Positions 52,124 through 60,263 of a stretch of 60,263 nucleotides of DNA are shown here, piece after piece. Source of the stretch: an uncultured Collinsella sp. (lineage in GTDB: Bacteria; Actinomycetota; Coriobacteriia; Coriobacteriales; Coriobacteriaceae). How positions within the stretch are numbered: the first letter of the stretch is position 1; every line of letters begins with the position of its first letter. The stretch covers positions 1-60,263 of the forward strand of contig UQLI01000010.1 in NCBI GenBank assembly GCA_900541715.1, given 5' to 3'. The notes under the pieces were generated by a model that worked only from the letters and a program-made list of their open reading frames with translations, was not told the DNA's origin and ran no database searches. The position numbers were made by a program, and so were the translations under genes.

Positions 52124-52726
52124 ATGAATCTTTCATCCCAGAAGAGCGCGATCGCACTCTCCGCGTCCGCGGCCGCGCTGCTCATGCCGGTTTCCGCGTT
52201 CGCCGAGGACGGCGCCGCCGGTGCGGACATCCTCATCCCTAAGATGGCGGAGTTCATCCCGGCGCTTATCGCCTTCCTGATTATCTGGATCGTGCTGGCC
52301 AAGGTCGCCCTGCCGGGCATCATGAAAACCATGGAGGAGCGCGGCAAGAAGATCGAGGAGAGCCTCGACGAGGCCGAGAAGACCAAGCAGGAGGCTATCG
52401 CCAAGCGCGCTGAGTCCGACTCGATCGTCACCGACGCCCGTCGTCAGGCTGCCGACATCGTTCTCGAGGCCCGTAAGGACGCCGAGTCCGAGCGTGCCCG
52501 TATCATCGAGGCTGCTCACAAGGAGGCCGAGGAGATCATCGCCAAGGCCCATACGACCGTCGAGGACGAGCGCAAGTCCATCTATGCCGGTGCCGCGAGC
52601 TCCATCGCCGACCTGTCCGTTGCCGTCGCCACCAAGATCGTGGGCGAGGCACTCGAGGACGATGCCGAGCAGAAGAAGCTCATCGAGCGCTACATCCAGG
52701 AAGCAGGTAGCCTGAATGCCGACTAG
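52124..52726 (+). CDS. atpF: ATP synthase Fo subunit b with a signal-peptide-like N-terminus
   Basis: 200 residues, longer than the usual 160-170. The first 27 residues look like a cleavable signal peptide (SAIALSASAAALLMPVSAFA, then ED). The normal single membrane helix follows (FIPALIAFLIIWIVLAKVAL, about 44-63) and then a long charged coiled coil that forms the peripheral stalk. If cleaved, the mature N-terminus would be outside as required. It overlaps atpH by 11 nt. Confidence 0.93.
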   Translation: MNLSSQKSAIALSASAAALLMPVSAFAEDGAAGADILIPKMAEFIPALIAFLIIWIVLAKVALPGIMKTMEERGKKIEESLDEAEKTKQEAIAKRAESDSIVTDARRQAADIVLEARKDAESERARIIEAAHKEAEEIIAKAHTTVEDERKSIYAGAASSIADLSVAVATKIVGEALEDDAEQKKLIERYIQEAGSLNAD

Positions 52727-53192
52727 CCGCTATCAGGACAAGGTGCTCGAGACCTACGCGCGTTCCCTTTTGGAAGCCGCCAAGGCCGAGAACCATGTGT
52801 TCGAGGACCTCGAGATGGTCGAGCGCTTGGCTTCTGCCAGCCCCGAGATCATCGCCGTGCTCGACACCATGTCCAAGCGCGACCAGCTCGACCTTCTTCC
52901 CAAGGTGGCAGCTGCCTTTAAGTATGTTGCCGAGGAAGACGAGGATGTAGTGGGCGTGACCGTCACCACGGCGATCCCGCTCGACGACGAGCTGCGTCAA
53001 ACCATCACTAAGAAATGCGAGCAGGACTTCGGCCGCAAGGTATTCCTTATCGAGCAGGTCGACCCGTCTATCGTGGGCGGCCTGGTGCTCGAGGCCCGCG
53101 GCGAGCGTCGTGACATTTCCGTCAAGACGCAGCTGCGCATCGCGCAGGAGACCCTCGCAAACTCTGCTAATTCGTACGGAGGTGAAGCCTAA
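52716..53192 (+). CDS. atpH: ATP synthase F1 subunit delta
   Basis: 158 residues, shorter than the usual 175-180. The N-terminal helical bundle (YARSLLEAAKAEN) and the C-terminal VDPSIVGGLVLEARGERRDIS segment are typical. It links F1 to the b stalk. Overlaps atpF by 11 nt and atpA by 1 nt. Confidence 0.93.
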   Translation: MPTSRYQDKVLETYARSLLEAAKAENHVFEDLEMVERLASASPEIIAVLDTMSKRDQLDLLPKVAAAFKYVAEEDEDVVGVTVTTAIPLDDELRQTITKKCEQDFGRKVFLIEQVDPSIVGGLVLEARGERRDISVKTQLRIAQETLANSANSYGGEA

Positions 53193-54790
53193 TGTCCGAA
53201 ACCCTCAATGCCCAGGATATCGCCAAGAAACTGCAGGAGCAGCTCACGAGCCTCTCCGCGACGGTCGATACGCATGAGGTTTCAACGGTCGACGAGGTAG
53301 GCGACGGCATCGCGCGCGTCTCCGGCCTCAAGAGCGCCATGGCAGGCGAGCTTCTGGAGTTCAAGAGCTCCGATACCGGTGAGACCGTCTTCGGCCTTGC
53401 CCAGAACCTTGACCGTGACGAGGTCGGCGCCGTTCTGTTTGGTGCCGTCGACTCCATCAAGGAAGGCGACGAGTGCCGCACCACTGGCCGCATTATGGAT
53501 ATCCCCGTGAGCCGTGCCATGCTCGGCCGCGTCGTCAATCCGCTCGGCCAGCCCATCGACGGCCTGGGCGACATCGTCGCCACGCACCGTCGCCCCATCG
53601 AGTTCAAGGCTCCCGGCGTCATCGATCGTACCCCGGTGTGCGAGCCGGTTCAGACCGGTCTGCTCGCTATCGACTCCATGGTGCCTATTGGCCGCGGTCA
53701 GCGTGAGCTCATCATCGGCGACCGTAAGACCGGTAAGACCGCCATCGCCATCGACGCTATCCTCAACCAGCGCGGCAAGGGCATGGTCTGCATCTATGTC
53801 GCCATCGGCCAGAAGGCCTCCACGGTTGCCAACATCCGTGAGACCCTCGCTCAGCACGGTGCGCTCGACTACACCATCATCGTTTCGGCCACTGCTGCCG
53901 ATTCCGCCCCTATGCAGTACATCGCGCCTATGGCCGGTGCCGCTATTGGCGAGTTCTTCATGTACAACGGCGAGGACGGCAAGCCCGCCAGCGAGACCAA
54001 CCCCGGCGGCCACGTGCTCGTCATCTACGACGACCTGTCCAAGCAGGCTGTGGCCTACCGTCAGATGTCGCTGACGCTGCATCGTCCGCCCGGACGCGAG
54101 GCCTATCCTGGCGACATCTTCTACCTGCACTCTCGTCTGCTCGAGCGTGCCGTCAAGATGTCCAAGAAGAACGGTTACGGCTCCATGACGGCACTGCCGA
54201 TCATCGAGACCCAGGACGGCGACGTCTCGGCCTACATTCCGACCAACGTCATTTCCATTACCGATGGTCAGATCTACCTGCAGTCCGAGCTCTTCTTCCA
54301 GGGTCAGCGCCCGGCAGTCGACGTGGGTATCTCCGTGTCCCGCGTCGGTGGCGATGCGCAGACCAAGGCCATGAAGCAGGTCGCCGGCAACCTCCGTCTG
54401 GACCTCGCTTCCTATCAGGAGCTCGCTGGCTTTACGCAGTTCGGCTCCGACCTCGACGAGGCTACTCAGAAGCAGCTGACCCACGGTGCTCGCATGACCG
54501 AGCTCCTGAAGCAGCCGCGTTACAAGCCGTTTGAGGTTGGCGAGCAGATCGTTACGCTGTTCGCTGGCAACGAGGGCTTCCTGGATGACCTGGAGATCGC
54601 CGACGTGCTGCCCTTCCGTGCCGAGCTCATCGAGTACATGGACAATGGCTTTGGTTCGCTGCTCGACAAGGTTCGCGCCAAGAAGATCGATGATGACACC
54701 AAGGCTGAGCTCTTGCGCGTCATCGGCGACTTCAAGCAGCAGTTCATGGCCAAGCACCATTCGGATGTTTCTGGATCAGAGGAGAACTAA
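53192..54790 (+). CDS. atpA: ATP synthase F1 subunit alpha
   Basis: 532 residues. Walker A GDRKTGKTAIA near 170; the segment PGDIFYLHSRLLERA near 310 and the C-terminal helical domain are intact. It is the regulatory nucleotide-binding subunit. The ATG overlaps the atpH stop (TAATG). A short acidic tail (SDVSGSEEN) extends the end. Confidence 0.97.
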   Translation: MSETLNAQDIAKKLQEQLTSLSATVDTHEVSTVDEVGDGIARVSGLKSAMAGELLEFKSSDTGETVFGLAQNLDRDEVGAVLFGAVDSIKEGDECRTTGRIMDIPVSRAMLGRVVNPLGQPIDGLGDIVATHRRPIEFKAPGVIDRTPVCEPVQTGLLAIDSMVPIGRGQRELIIGDRKTGKTAIAIDAILNQRGKGMVCIYVAIGQKASTVANIRETLAQHGALDYTIIVSATAADSAPMQYIAPMAGAAIGEFFMYNGEDGKPASETNPGGHVLVIYDDLSKQAVAYRQMSLTLHRPPGREAYPGDIFYLHSRLLERAVKMSKKNGYGSMTALPIIETQDGDVSAYIPTNVISITDGQIYLQSELFFQGQRPAVDVGISVSRVGGDAQTKAMKQVAGNLRLDLASYQELAGFTQFGSDLDEATQKQLTHGARMTELLKQPRYKPFEVGEQIVTLFAGNEGFLDDLEIADVLPFRAELIEYMDNGFGSLLDKVRAKKIDDDTKAELLRVIGDFKQQFMAKHHSDVSGSEEN

Positions 54791-54795
54791 GCCCC

Positions 54796-55703
54796 ATGGC
54801 CAACCTTCGCGACATTAAGAAGCGAATCTCCTCGGTTACCACGACCAAGCAGATCACGCGCACGATGGAGATGGTCTCTACGGCCAAGATTCGTCGTGCC
54901 CTCGATCGCTCCAAGCAGGCCGAGCCCTATAAGGAGGCGCTGACCGACGTCATGTTGACGGTCGCCGGCGACGCCTCCTGTTCGGGCACCGATCCCATGC
55001 TGCAGAAGCATGAGAGCGTCAAGCATGGCCTGATTGTCGTTATTGCCTCGGACCGCGGCCTTGCCGGCGGTTTCAATACGACGGTGGAGCGCACGGCCGA
55101 AAAGCTCGCCGCTTCTTGGGCGAACGACGGCATCGAATACGAGATCATCGCGTGCGGGCGTAAGCCGGCCACGTATTTCCGTGACCGCGCAAACGTTGTC
55201 ATGCACTTTGAGGGCAACTCCTCTGAGCCCGATTTCAATCAGGCCCGCATGATCTCCTCTCATATCTGCGATGCGTATCGTGCCGGTGAGCTTGACCGTG
55301 TCGAGCTTGTCTACCACCACGCCAAGAACCGCGTGGATCAGGAGCTTCGCGTCGAGCATCTGTTGCCGCTCGACCCCGAGATGATCGCTATGGCCCACGG
55401 TCCGCGTAAGAACGAGACCGACGCCCCTAAGCGCATCTCGTCCACGTTCGAGTTCGTGCCCTCTCCCGAGCATGTTCTCGGCAAGCTTGTGCCGTCTTAT
55501 ATCCTGACGGTCATCTACCAGGCCCTGATCGATTCGGCGGCTGCCGAGCAGGGTGCACGCCGCAAGGCCATGCACTCCGCGACGGAAAACGCCACCGCGA
55601 TCATCTCGACCCTTACCCGCACGTATAGTCGCGTGCGCCAGGCTTCGATCACGACCGAGATTAACGAGATCGTCGGCGGAGCCTCAGCATTGGAGGAACA
55701 GTA

Positions 55704-55704
<1 letters not shown>
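54796..55704 (+). CDS. atpG: ATP synthase F1 subunit gamma
   Basis: 302 residues. N-terminal RDIKKRISSVTTTKQITRTM and C-terminal MHSATENATAIISTL form the rotating coiled coil; SDRGLAGGFNT near 78 begins the Rossmann-like part. GAGGAG precedes the ATG, which lies 5 nt after atpA. Confidence 0.96.
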
Positions 55705-57158
<1,454 letters not shown>

Positions 57159-57161
57159 GTT

Positions 57162-57554
57162 ATGCGTATCCGCATCGTGTGCCCCGTGAGCTGCGCCTAT
57201 GAGGGCGACGCTGCGTTTGTGTCGATTCCGTCCACGGATGGCGAGTTTGGCGTTCTGCCTGCTCACTCCAGCGAGATCTGCACGATCGACCGCGGTTACG
57301 TTCGCGTTTCCGATAAGGCCATGGGCACTGTCGACCACACGTTTGCCGTGGCCGGCGGCTATGCCCAGGTTGCGGACGATGTCGTGACCGTTCTCGCCGA
57401 GCGCGCTTGCGATTTGGCGACCGTCGATGCCGACAAGCTTAAAGCTGATATTCAAGGTTTTGAAGAGAAGCTGGGTAATTTGTCGGAGGATGATGCACGC
57501 CGCGCCTACCTCTATAATGAAATCGCATGGTGTAAGCTCAAGCTTGCCCAATAG
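57162..57554 (+). CDS. atpC: ATP synthase F1 subunit epsilon
   Basis: 130 residues. The beta-sandwich has PSTDGEFGVLPAHS near 28 and the helical hairpin follows from about 88. It sits on gamma in the rotor and can inhibit ATP hydrolysis. Last gene of the operon; a perfect 14-bp hairpin follows. Confidence 0.95.
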   Translation: MRIRIVCPVSCAYEGDAAFVSIPSTDGEFGVLPAHSSEICTIDRGYVRVSDKAMGTVDHTFAVAGGYAQVADDVVTVLAERACDLATVDADKLKADIQGFEEKLGNLSEDDARRAYLYNEIAWCKLKLAQ

Positions 57555-57590
57555 TCAAACGATTTAGCGTTCGACCATTTGCGAACACAT

Positions 57591-57630
57591 CATGCCCGGG
57601 ATGGCCCAGCCATCCCGGGCATGCTTTTTG
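57591..57630 (+). terminator. Strong terminator between atpC and murA
   Basis: CATGCCCGGGATGG and CCATCCCGGGCATG are perfect inverses with a 5-nt loop, followed by CTTTTT. The murA ribosome-binding site (AAAGGG) starts 1-2 nt beyond, leaving no room for a promoter between them. Confidence 0.92.
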
Positions 57631-57642
57631 AAAGGGTAGACC

Positions 57643-58926
57643 TTGGATATTATCCGCGTTGAGGGTGGCCACGCCATCGGAGGCTCCGTGCCCGTCTCGG
57701 GCGCCAAGAACTCCGCGCTCAAACTCATGGCGGCAACGCTTCTGGCGCCGGGCAAGACGACGCTGCAGAACGTGCCCGATATTTCCGATGTCCATGTGAT
57801 GGGCAAGGTGCTCAAGGGCATGGGCGCTACGATCGATGTTCTCGACGAGCACACGCTCGAGATTGATACCTCTCAGGTCGATTCTTGGGAGGCCCCCTAC
57901 GAGCTCGTTGCCAAGATGCGTGCTTCCACCGCCGTCATGGGACCCCTGCTGGGCCGCTTCCATCGCGCCAAGATTGCCATGCCGGGCGGCTGCAACCTGG
58001 GTGCTCGCAAGATCGATATGCACATTCTTGGTCTTGAGGCCCTGGGCGTTGAGTTCGATACCGCCCACGGTTACATCAACGCTAATGCGCCCCAAGGTCT
58101 GCGCGGTACCACCGTCACGCTCGAGTTCGCCAGCGTCGGTGCGACCGAGAACCTCATCATGGCATCCGTGCGCGCGCAGGGCACCACGGTTATCGACAAT
58201 GCCGCCCGCGAGCCCGAGATCGTCGATCTCGCCAACATGCTCAACGAGATGGGCGCTAAGATTGTCGGCGCCGGCACGCCTGTCGTGACCATCGAGGGCG
58301 TGGAAGAGTTGCATCCTGTTACCCATCGCGTAGTGGGCGACCGAATCGAGGCCGGTACCTTTATCGTTGCCGGTGCGTTGATGGCCGACGATCGCGGTAT
58401 CGATGTCACGGGCTTTTGCCCCATTCACTTGGGCATGGTGCTCAAGAAGATGGAGCTCATGGGTATCGACTGCGAGCGCGTCGAGGATGGCGTCCATGTG
58501 AACCGTGCCGAGCGTATCAAGCCGGTCGACATCCAGACGCTTCCGTTCCCCGGCTTCCCGACGGACATGCAGGCACAGATTATGGTACTCTCCGCCCTTG
58601 CCGACGGCAGTTCCGTTATTACCGAGAACATCTTCGAGAATCGCTTTATGTTTGCCTCTGAGCTGGTGCGCATGGGTGCCGACATTCGTATCGAGAGTCA
58701 TCATGCCATGATTCATGGCGTCAAGGGCTTCTCGGGTGCACAGGTTACCTCGCCCGATCTGCGTGGCGGAGCGGCCCTCGTCGTAGCGGGCTTGATCGCC
58801 GACGGGACGACCGAGGTTTCGGCCATTCATCACATCAAGCGCGGCTACGAGCAGTTTGTCGAAAAGCTGCAGGCGCTCGGCGCGCATGTCGAGCATGCTA
58901 CCGTCCCCGATCCCGTCATCTACTAA
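57643..58926 (+). CDS. murA: UDP-GlcNAc 1-carboxyvinyltransferase
   Basis: 427 residues, complete MurA. The active-site loop reads AMPGGCNLGARKID near 117-130, with the catalytic Cys that fosfomycin alkylates. SGAKNSALKLMAA near 20 and the C-terminal RGYEQFVEKLQALGA are also typical. First committed step of peptidoglycan synthesis. The TTG start (after AAAGGG) is required by the family N-terminus DIIRVEGG. The LCP gene follows 12 nt later. Confidence 0.95.
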   Translation: MDIIRVEGGHAIGGSVPVSGAKNSALKLMAATLLAPGKTTLQNVPDISDVHVMGKVLKGMGATIDVLDEHTLEIDTSQVDSWEAPYELVAKMRASTAVMGPLLGRFHRAKIAMPGGCNLGARKIDMHILGLEALGVEFDTAHGYINANAPQGLRGTTVTLEFASVGATENLIMASVRAQGTTVIDNAAREPEIVDLANMLNEMGAKIVGAGTPVVTIEGVEELHPVTHRVVGDRIEAGTFIVAGALMADDRGIDVTGFCPIHLGMVLKKMELMGIDCERVEDGVHVNRAERIKPVDIQTLPFPGFPTDMQAQIMVLSALADGSSVITENIFENRFMFASELVRMGADIRIESHHAMIHGVKGFSGAQVTSPDLRGGAALVVAGLIADGTTEVSAIHHIKRGYEQFVEKLQALGAHVEHATVPDPVIY

Positions 58927-58938
58927 TACAGGTTGCCT

Positions 58939-60174
58939 ATGTTTAATAAAAAGCCCCTCGCGGATACCGCCGCCCGAAGACCCTCAACTGGTGCGCAGGC
59001 CAAGATCTACAGTCGCGATAACGTGGCTCGCTATTCCGAGCGCGCTCGCCAACGCCGTCGTAGCCACACGATTCGTCACGTCGCGCTCATTGTCGTGCTT
59101 GGCGTGCTGCTGAGTGCCACTACCGCTGCCGGCCTGTGGTTTGCCACCATTATGGGCAAGCTCGGCGATTCTAATGTCATTACCGACAATCTGCGTCGGG
59201 TTCTGGTTGACACCGATGAGGCAAAGGATCCGTTCTACGTGCTGCTTCTTGGCACCGACGGCCGTCCGGGCGAGGATACGTATCGCGCCGACTCGATTAT
59301 CCTGGCACGAATCGACCCCACGCAAAAGCAGGCGACGCTCATTTCCGTTCCGCGCGACACCAAGGTCGAGTACAAGGGCGAGACCATGAAGATCAACGCC
59401 TGCCATACCGTTGGCGGCGCCGAGGCCATGGTCGAGGCGGTCAACGAGCTGTGCGGTGTTCAGATTTCCCACTATGCCGAGGTCAGCTTCGACGGTATGC
59501 AGGCGCTGATTGATTCGGTTGGCGGTATCGACATTAACGCAACCGATGATGTTGACGACCCCGAGCACCTGGATATTAAGATTACCGCTGGCCAGCAGCA
59601 TATGGACGGTGCCACCGCCCTTACCTATGCCCGCTGCCGCTACACCTATGCCGACGGCGATTACACGCGCATGCGCCACCAGCGTCAGGTGCTCGGCGCC
59701 CTTGCCAACCAGATTCTCAATAACTTCGATGCCACGAAGATCTTTGGCCTGGTTAATTCGCTGTCCGATATGCTCGTAACCGATATGAGCGTTCAGGATA
59801 TCGTGGCTACGGTCAACGCCATGCGCGGTATGGATGTCGACGGCATCTACTCGGCCAACCTGCCCTCGTACGCCGACGACAGCACCATGATCGACGGTGT
59901 GAGCTACGTCTTTGTCTACGAGGACGAGCTCAAGGAAATGATGGAGCGCGTCGATGCCGGCAAGGATCCCAAGGGTCCCAACACCATGGGTCTTTCCGAC
60001 GGTTCTAGCTCTACGATCGGCGACCTGAACAACAACACGTCTGACGACTACGCAAACGGTACCGCAACCTCATCGGTCAGCTCTGACGATTCCGATGACT
60101 CAAGCGATTCGAGCGATTCGGACTACTACGAAGAGCCCACCGGCGACGGCAACGGTTACGAAGCCAACTATTAG
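58939..60174 (+). CDS. LytR-CpsA-Psr family wall-polymer ligase
   Basis: 411 residues. A basic cytoplasmic start, one membrane helix (about 47-70), then the LCP domain: LLLGTDGRPGEDTYRADSII near 97, SVPRDTKV near 137, INACHTVGG and RCRYTYADGDYTRMRHQRQ near 235. LCP proteins attach teichoic acids or other glycopolymers to peptidoglycan. A low-complexity Ser/Asp tail (DDSDDSSDSSDSDYYEE) of about 60 residues ends the protein. It follows murA at 12 nt and may be cotranscribed. Structured element copy D begins 1 nt after the stop. Confidence 0.92.
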   Translation: MFNKKPLADTAARRPSTGAQAKIYSRDNVARYSERARQRRRSHTIRHVALIVVLGVLLSATTAAGLWFATIMGKLGDSNVITDNLRRVLVDTDEAKDPFYVLLLGTDGRPGEDTYRADSIILARIDPTQKQATLISVPRDTKVEYKGETMKINACHTVGGAEAMVEAVNELCGVQISHYAEVSFDGMQALIDSVGGIDINATDDVDDPEHLDIKITAGQQHMDGATALTYARCRYTYADGDYTRMRHQRQVLGALANQILNNFDATKIFGLVNSLSDMLVTDMSVQDIVATVNAMRGMDVDGIYSANLPSYADDSTMIDGVSYVFVYEDELKEMMERVDAGKDPKGPNTMGLSDGSSSTIGDLNNNTSDDYANGTATSSVSSDDSDDSSDSSDSDYYEEPTGDGNGYEANY

Positions 60175-60175
60175 A

Positions 60176-60263
60176 GTTACGCGGTTTTACCAAACCGCGT
60201 AACCGCTTGACGCTGCGCGGGCCGCATTTGGACAATCTGACGTTCAACTTCAAGGGCGCGACC
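60176..60263 (+). ncRNA. Structured intergenic element, copy D (cut by the window end)
   Basis: P0 is identical to copy A (GTTACGCGGTTT, TACC, AAACCGCGTAAC). The linker, the left P1 arm GCGGGCCGCATTTG, the P2 arm TGACGT and the left P3 arm follow copy A almost base for base, except CCGCTTG for CGGCTCG. The right half lies outside the window. Confidence 0.7.

Overview
The window reads as chromosomal DNA of a high-GC, gut-type actinobacterium of the class Coriobacteriia, most likely a Collinsella or close relative. I base this on GC-rich coding sequence, frequent GTG/TTG starts, the gene order prfA-prmC-tsaC-glpK-upp-atpIBEFHAGDC-murA-LCP, a sortase-anchored surface protein, and many short palindromic intergenic repeats. 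The genus is an inference from gene content; no rRNA or tRNA gene was recognised.

Layout. 1-5400: one large cell-wall-anchored surface protein with a one-base frameshift in a C6 tract just after its signal peptide, bracketed on both sides by tandem arrays of a 62-bp inverted-repeat unit. 5402-8789: an LtaS-type membrane sulfatase-fold enzyme (minus) and a nitroreductase (plus). 8949-13686: a potassium module of Kup transporter, 64-aa membrane protein, KdpD-like kinase without the KdpD sensor domain, and KdpE-like regulator. 13781-20678: a bifunctional-type rRNA methyltransferase whose first half looks degenerate, a HAD phosphatase, a small transaldolase and Tex. 21088-25513: an SDR dehydrogenase, MFS transporter and Gfo/Idh/MocA oxidoreductase on the minus strand, divergent from a LysR regulator. 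25557-31412: a membrane diguanylate cyclase, then a MarR regulator overlapping a heterodimeric ABC exporter pair. 31944-38659: pyridoxal kinase plus a Cys-rich partner, an AAA/DUF4143 ATPase behind a 33-bp-spaced repeat, a low-molecular-weight phosphatase, an MFS exporter, an unknown acidic membrane protein and an aldose-1-epimerase-like protein. 38923-43303: a polar amino-acid ABC importer and an M20 dipeptidase. 43441-60174: a housekeeping block of translation termination (prfA, prmC), tRNA modification (tsaC), glycerol kinase, uracil salvage, complete F1Fo ATP synthase, MurA and an LCP wall-polymer ligase, with a HicAB toxin-antitoxin pair inserted between prmC and tsaC.

The least explained layer is intergenic. 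I count about ten sequence families of inverted repeats. The strongest is a structured element present four times (31512, 38665, 44617, 60176). Its short internal sequences are similar while its long outer stem has different sequence in three of the four copies yet stays paired, which is compensatory change. Two copies start at or within one base of a stop codon. The second strongest is the 62-bp array family, in which inverted half-sites alternate about every 31 bp, close to three helical turns. There are also two MITE-like elements with 34- and 43-bp terminal inverted repeats, and six copies of a palindrome with a CAAAGG/CCTTTG core.
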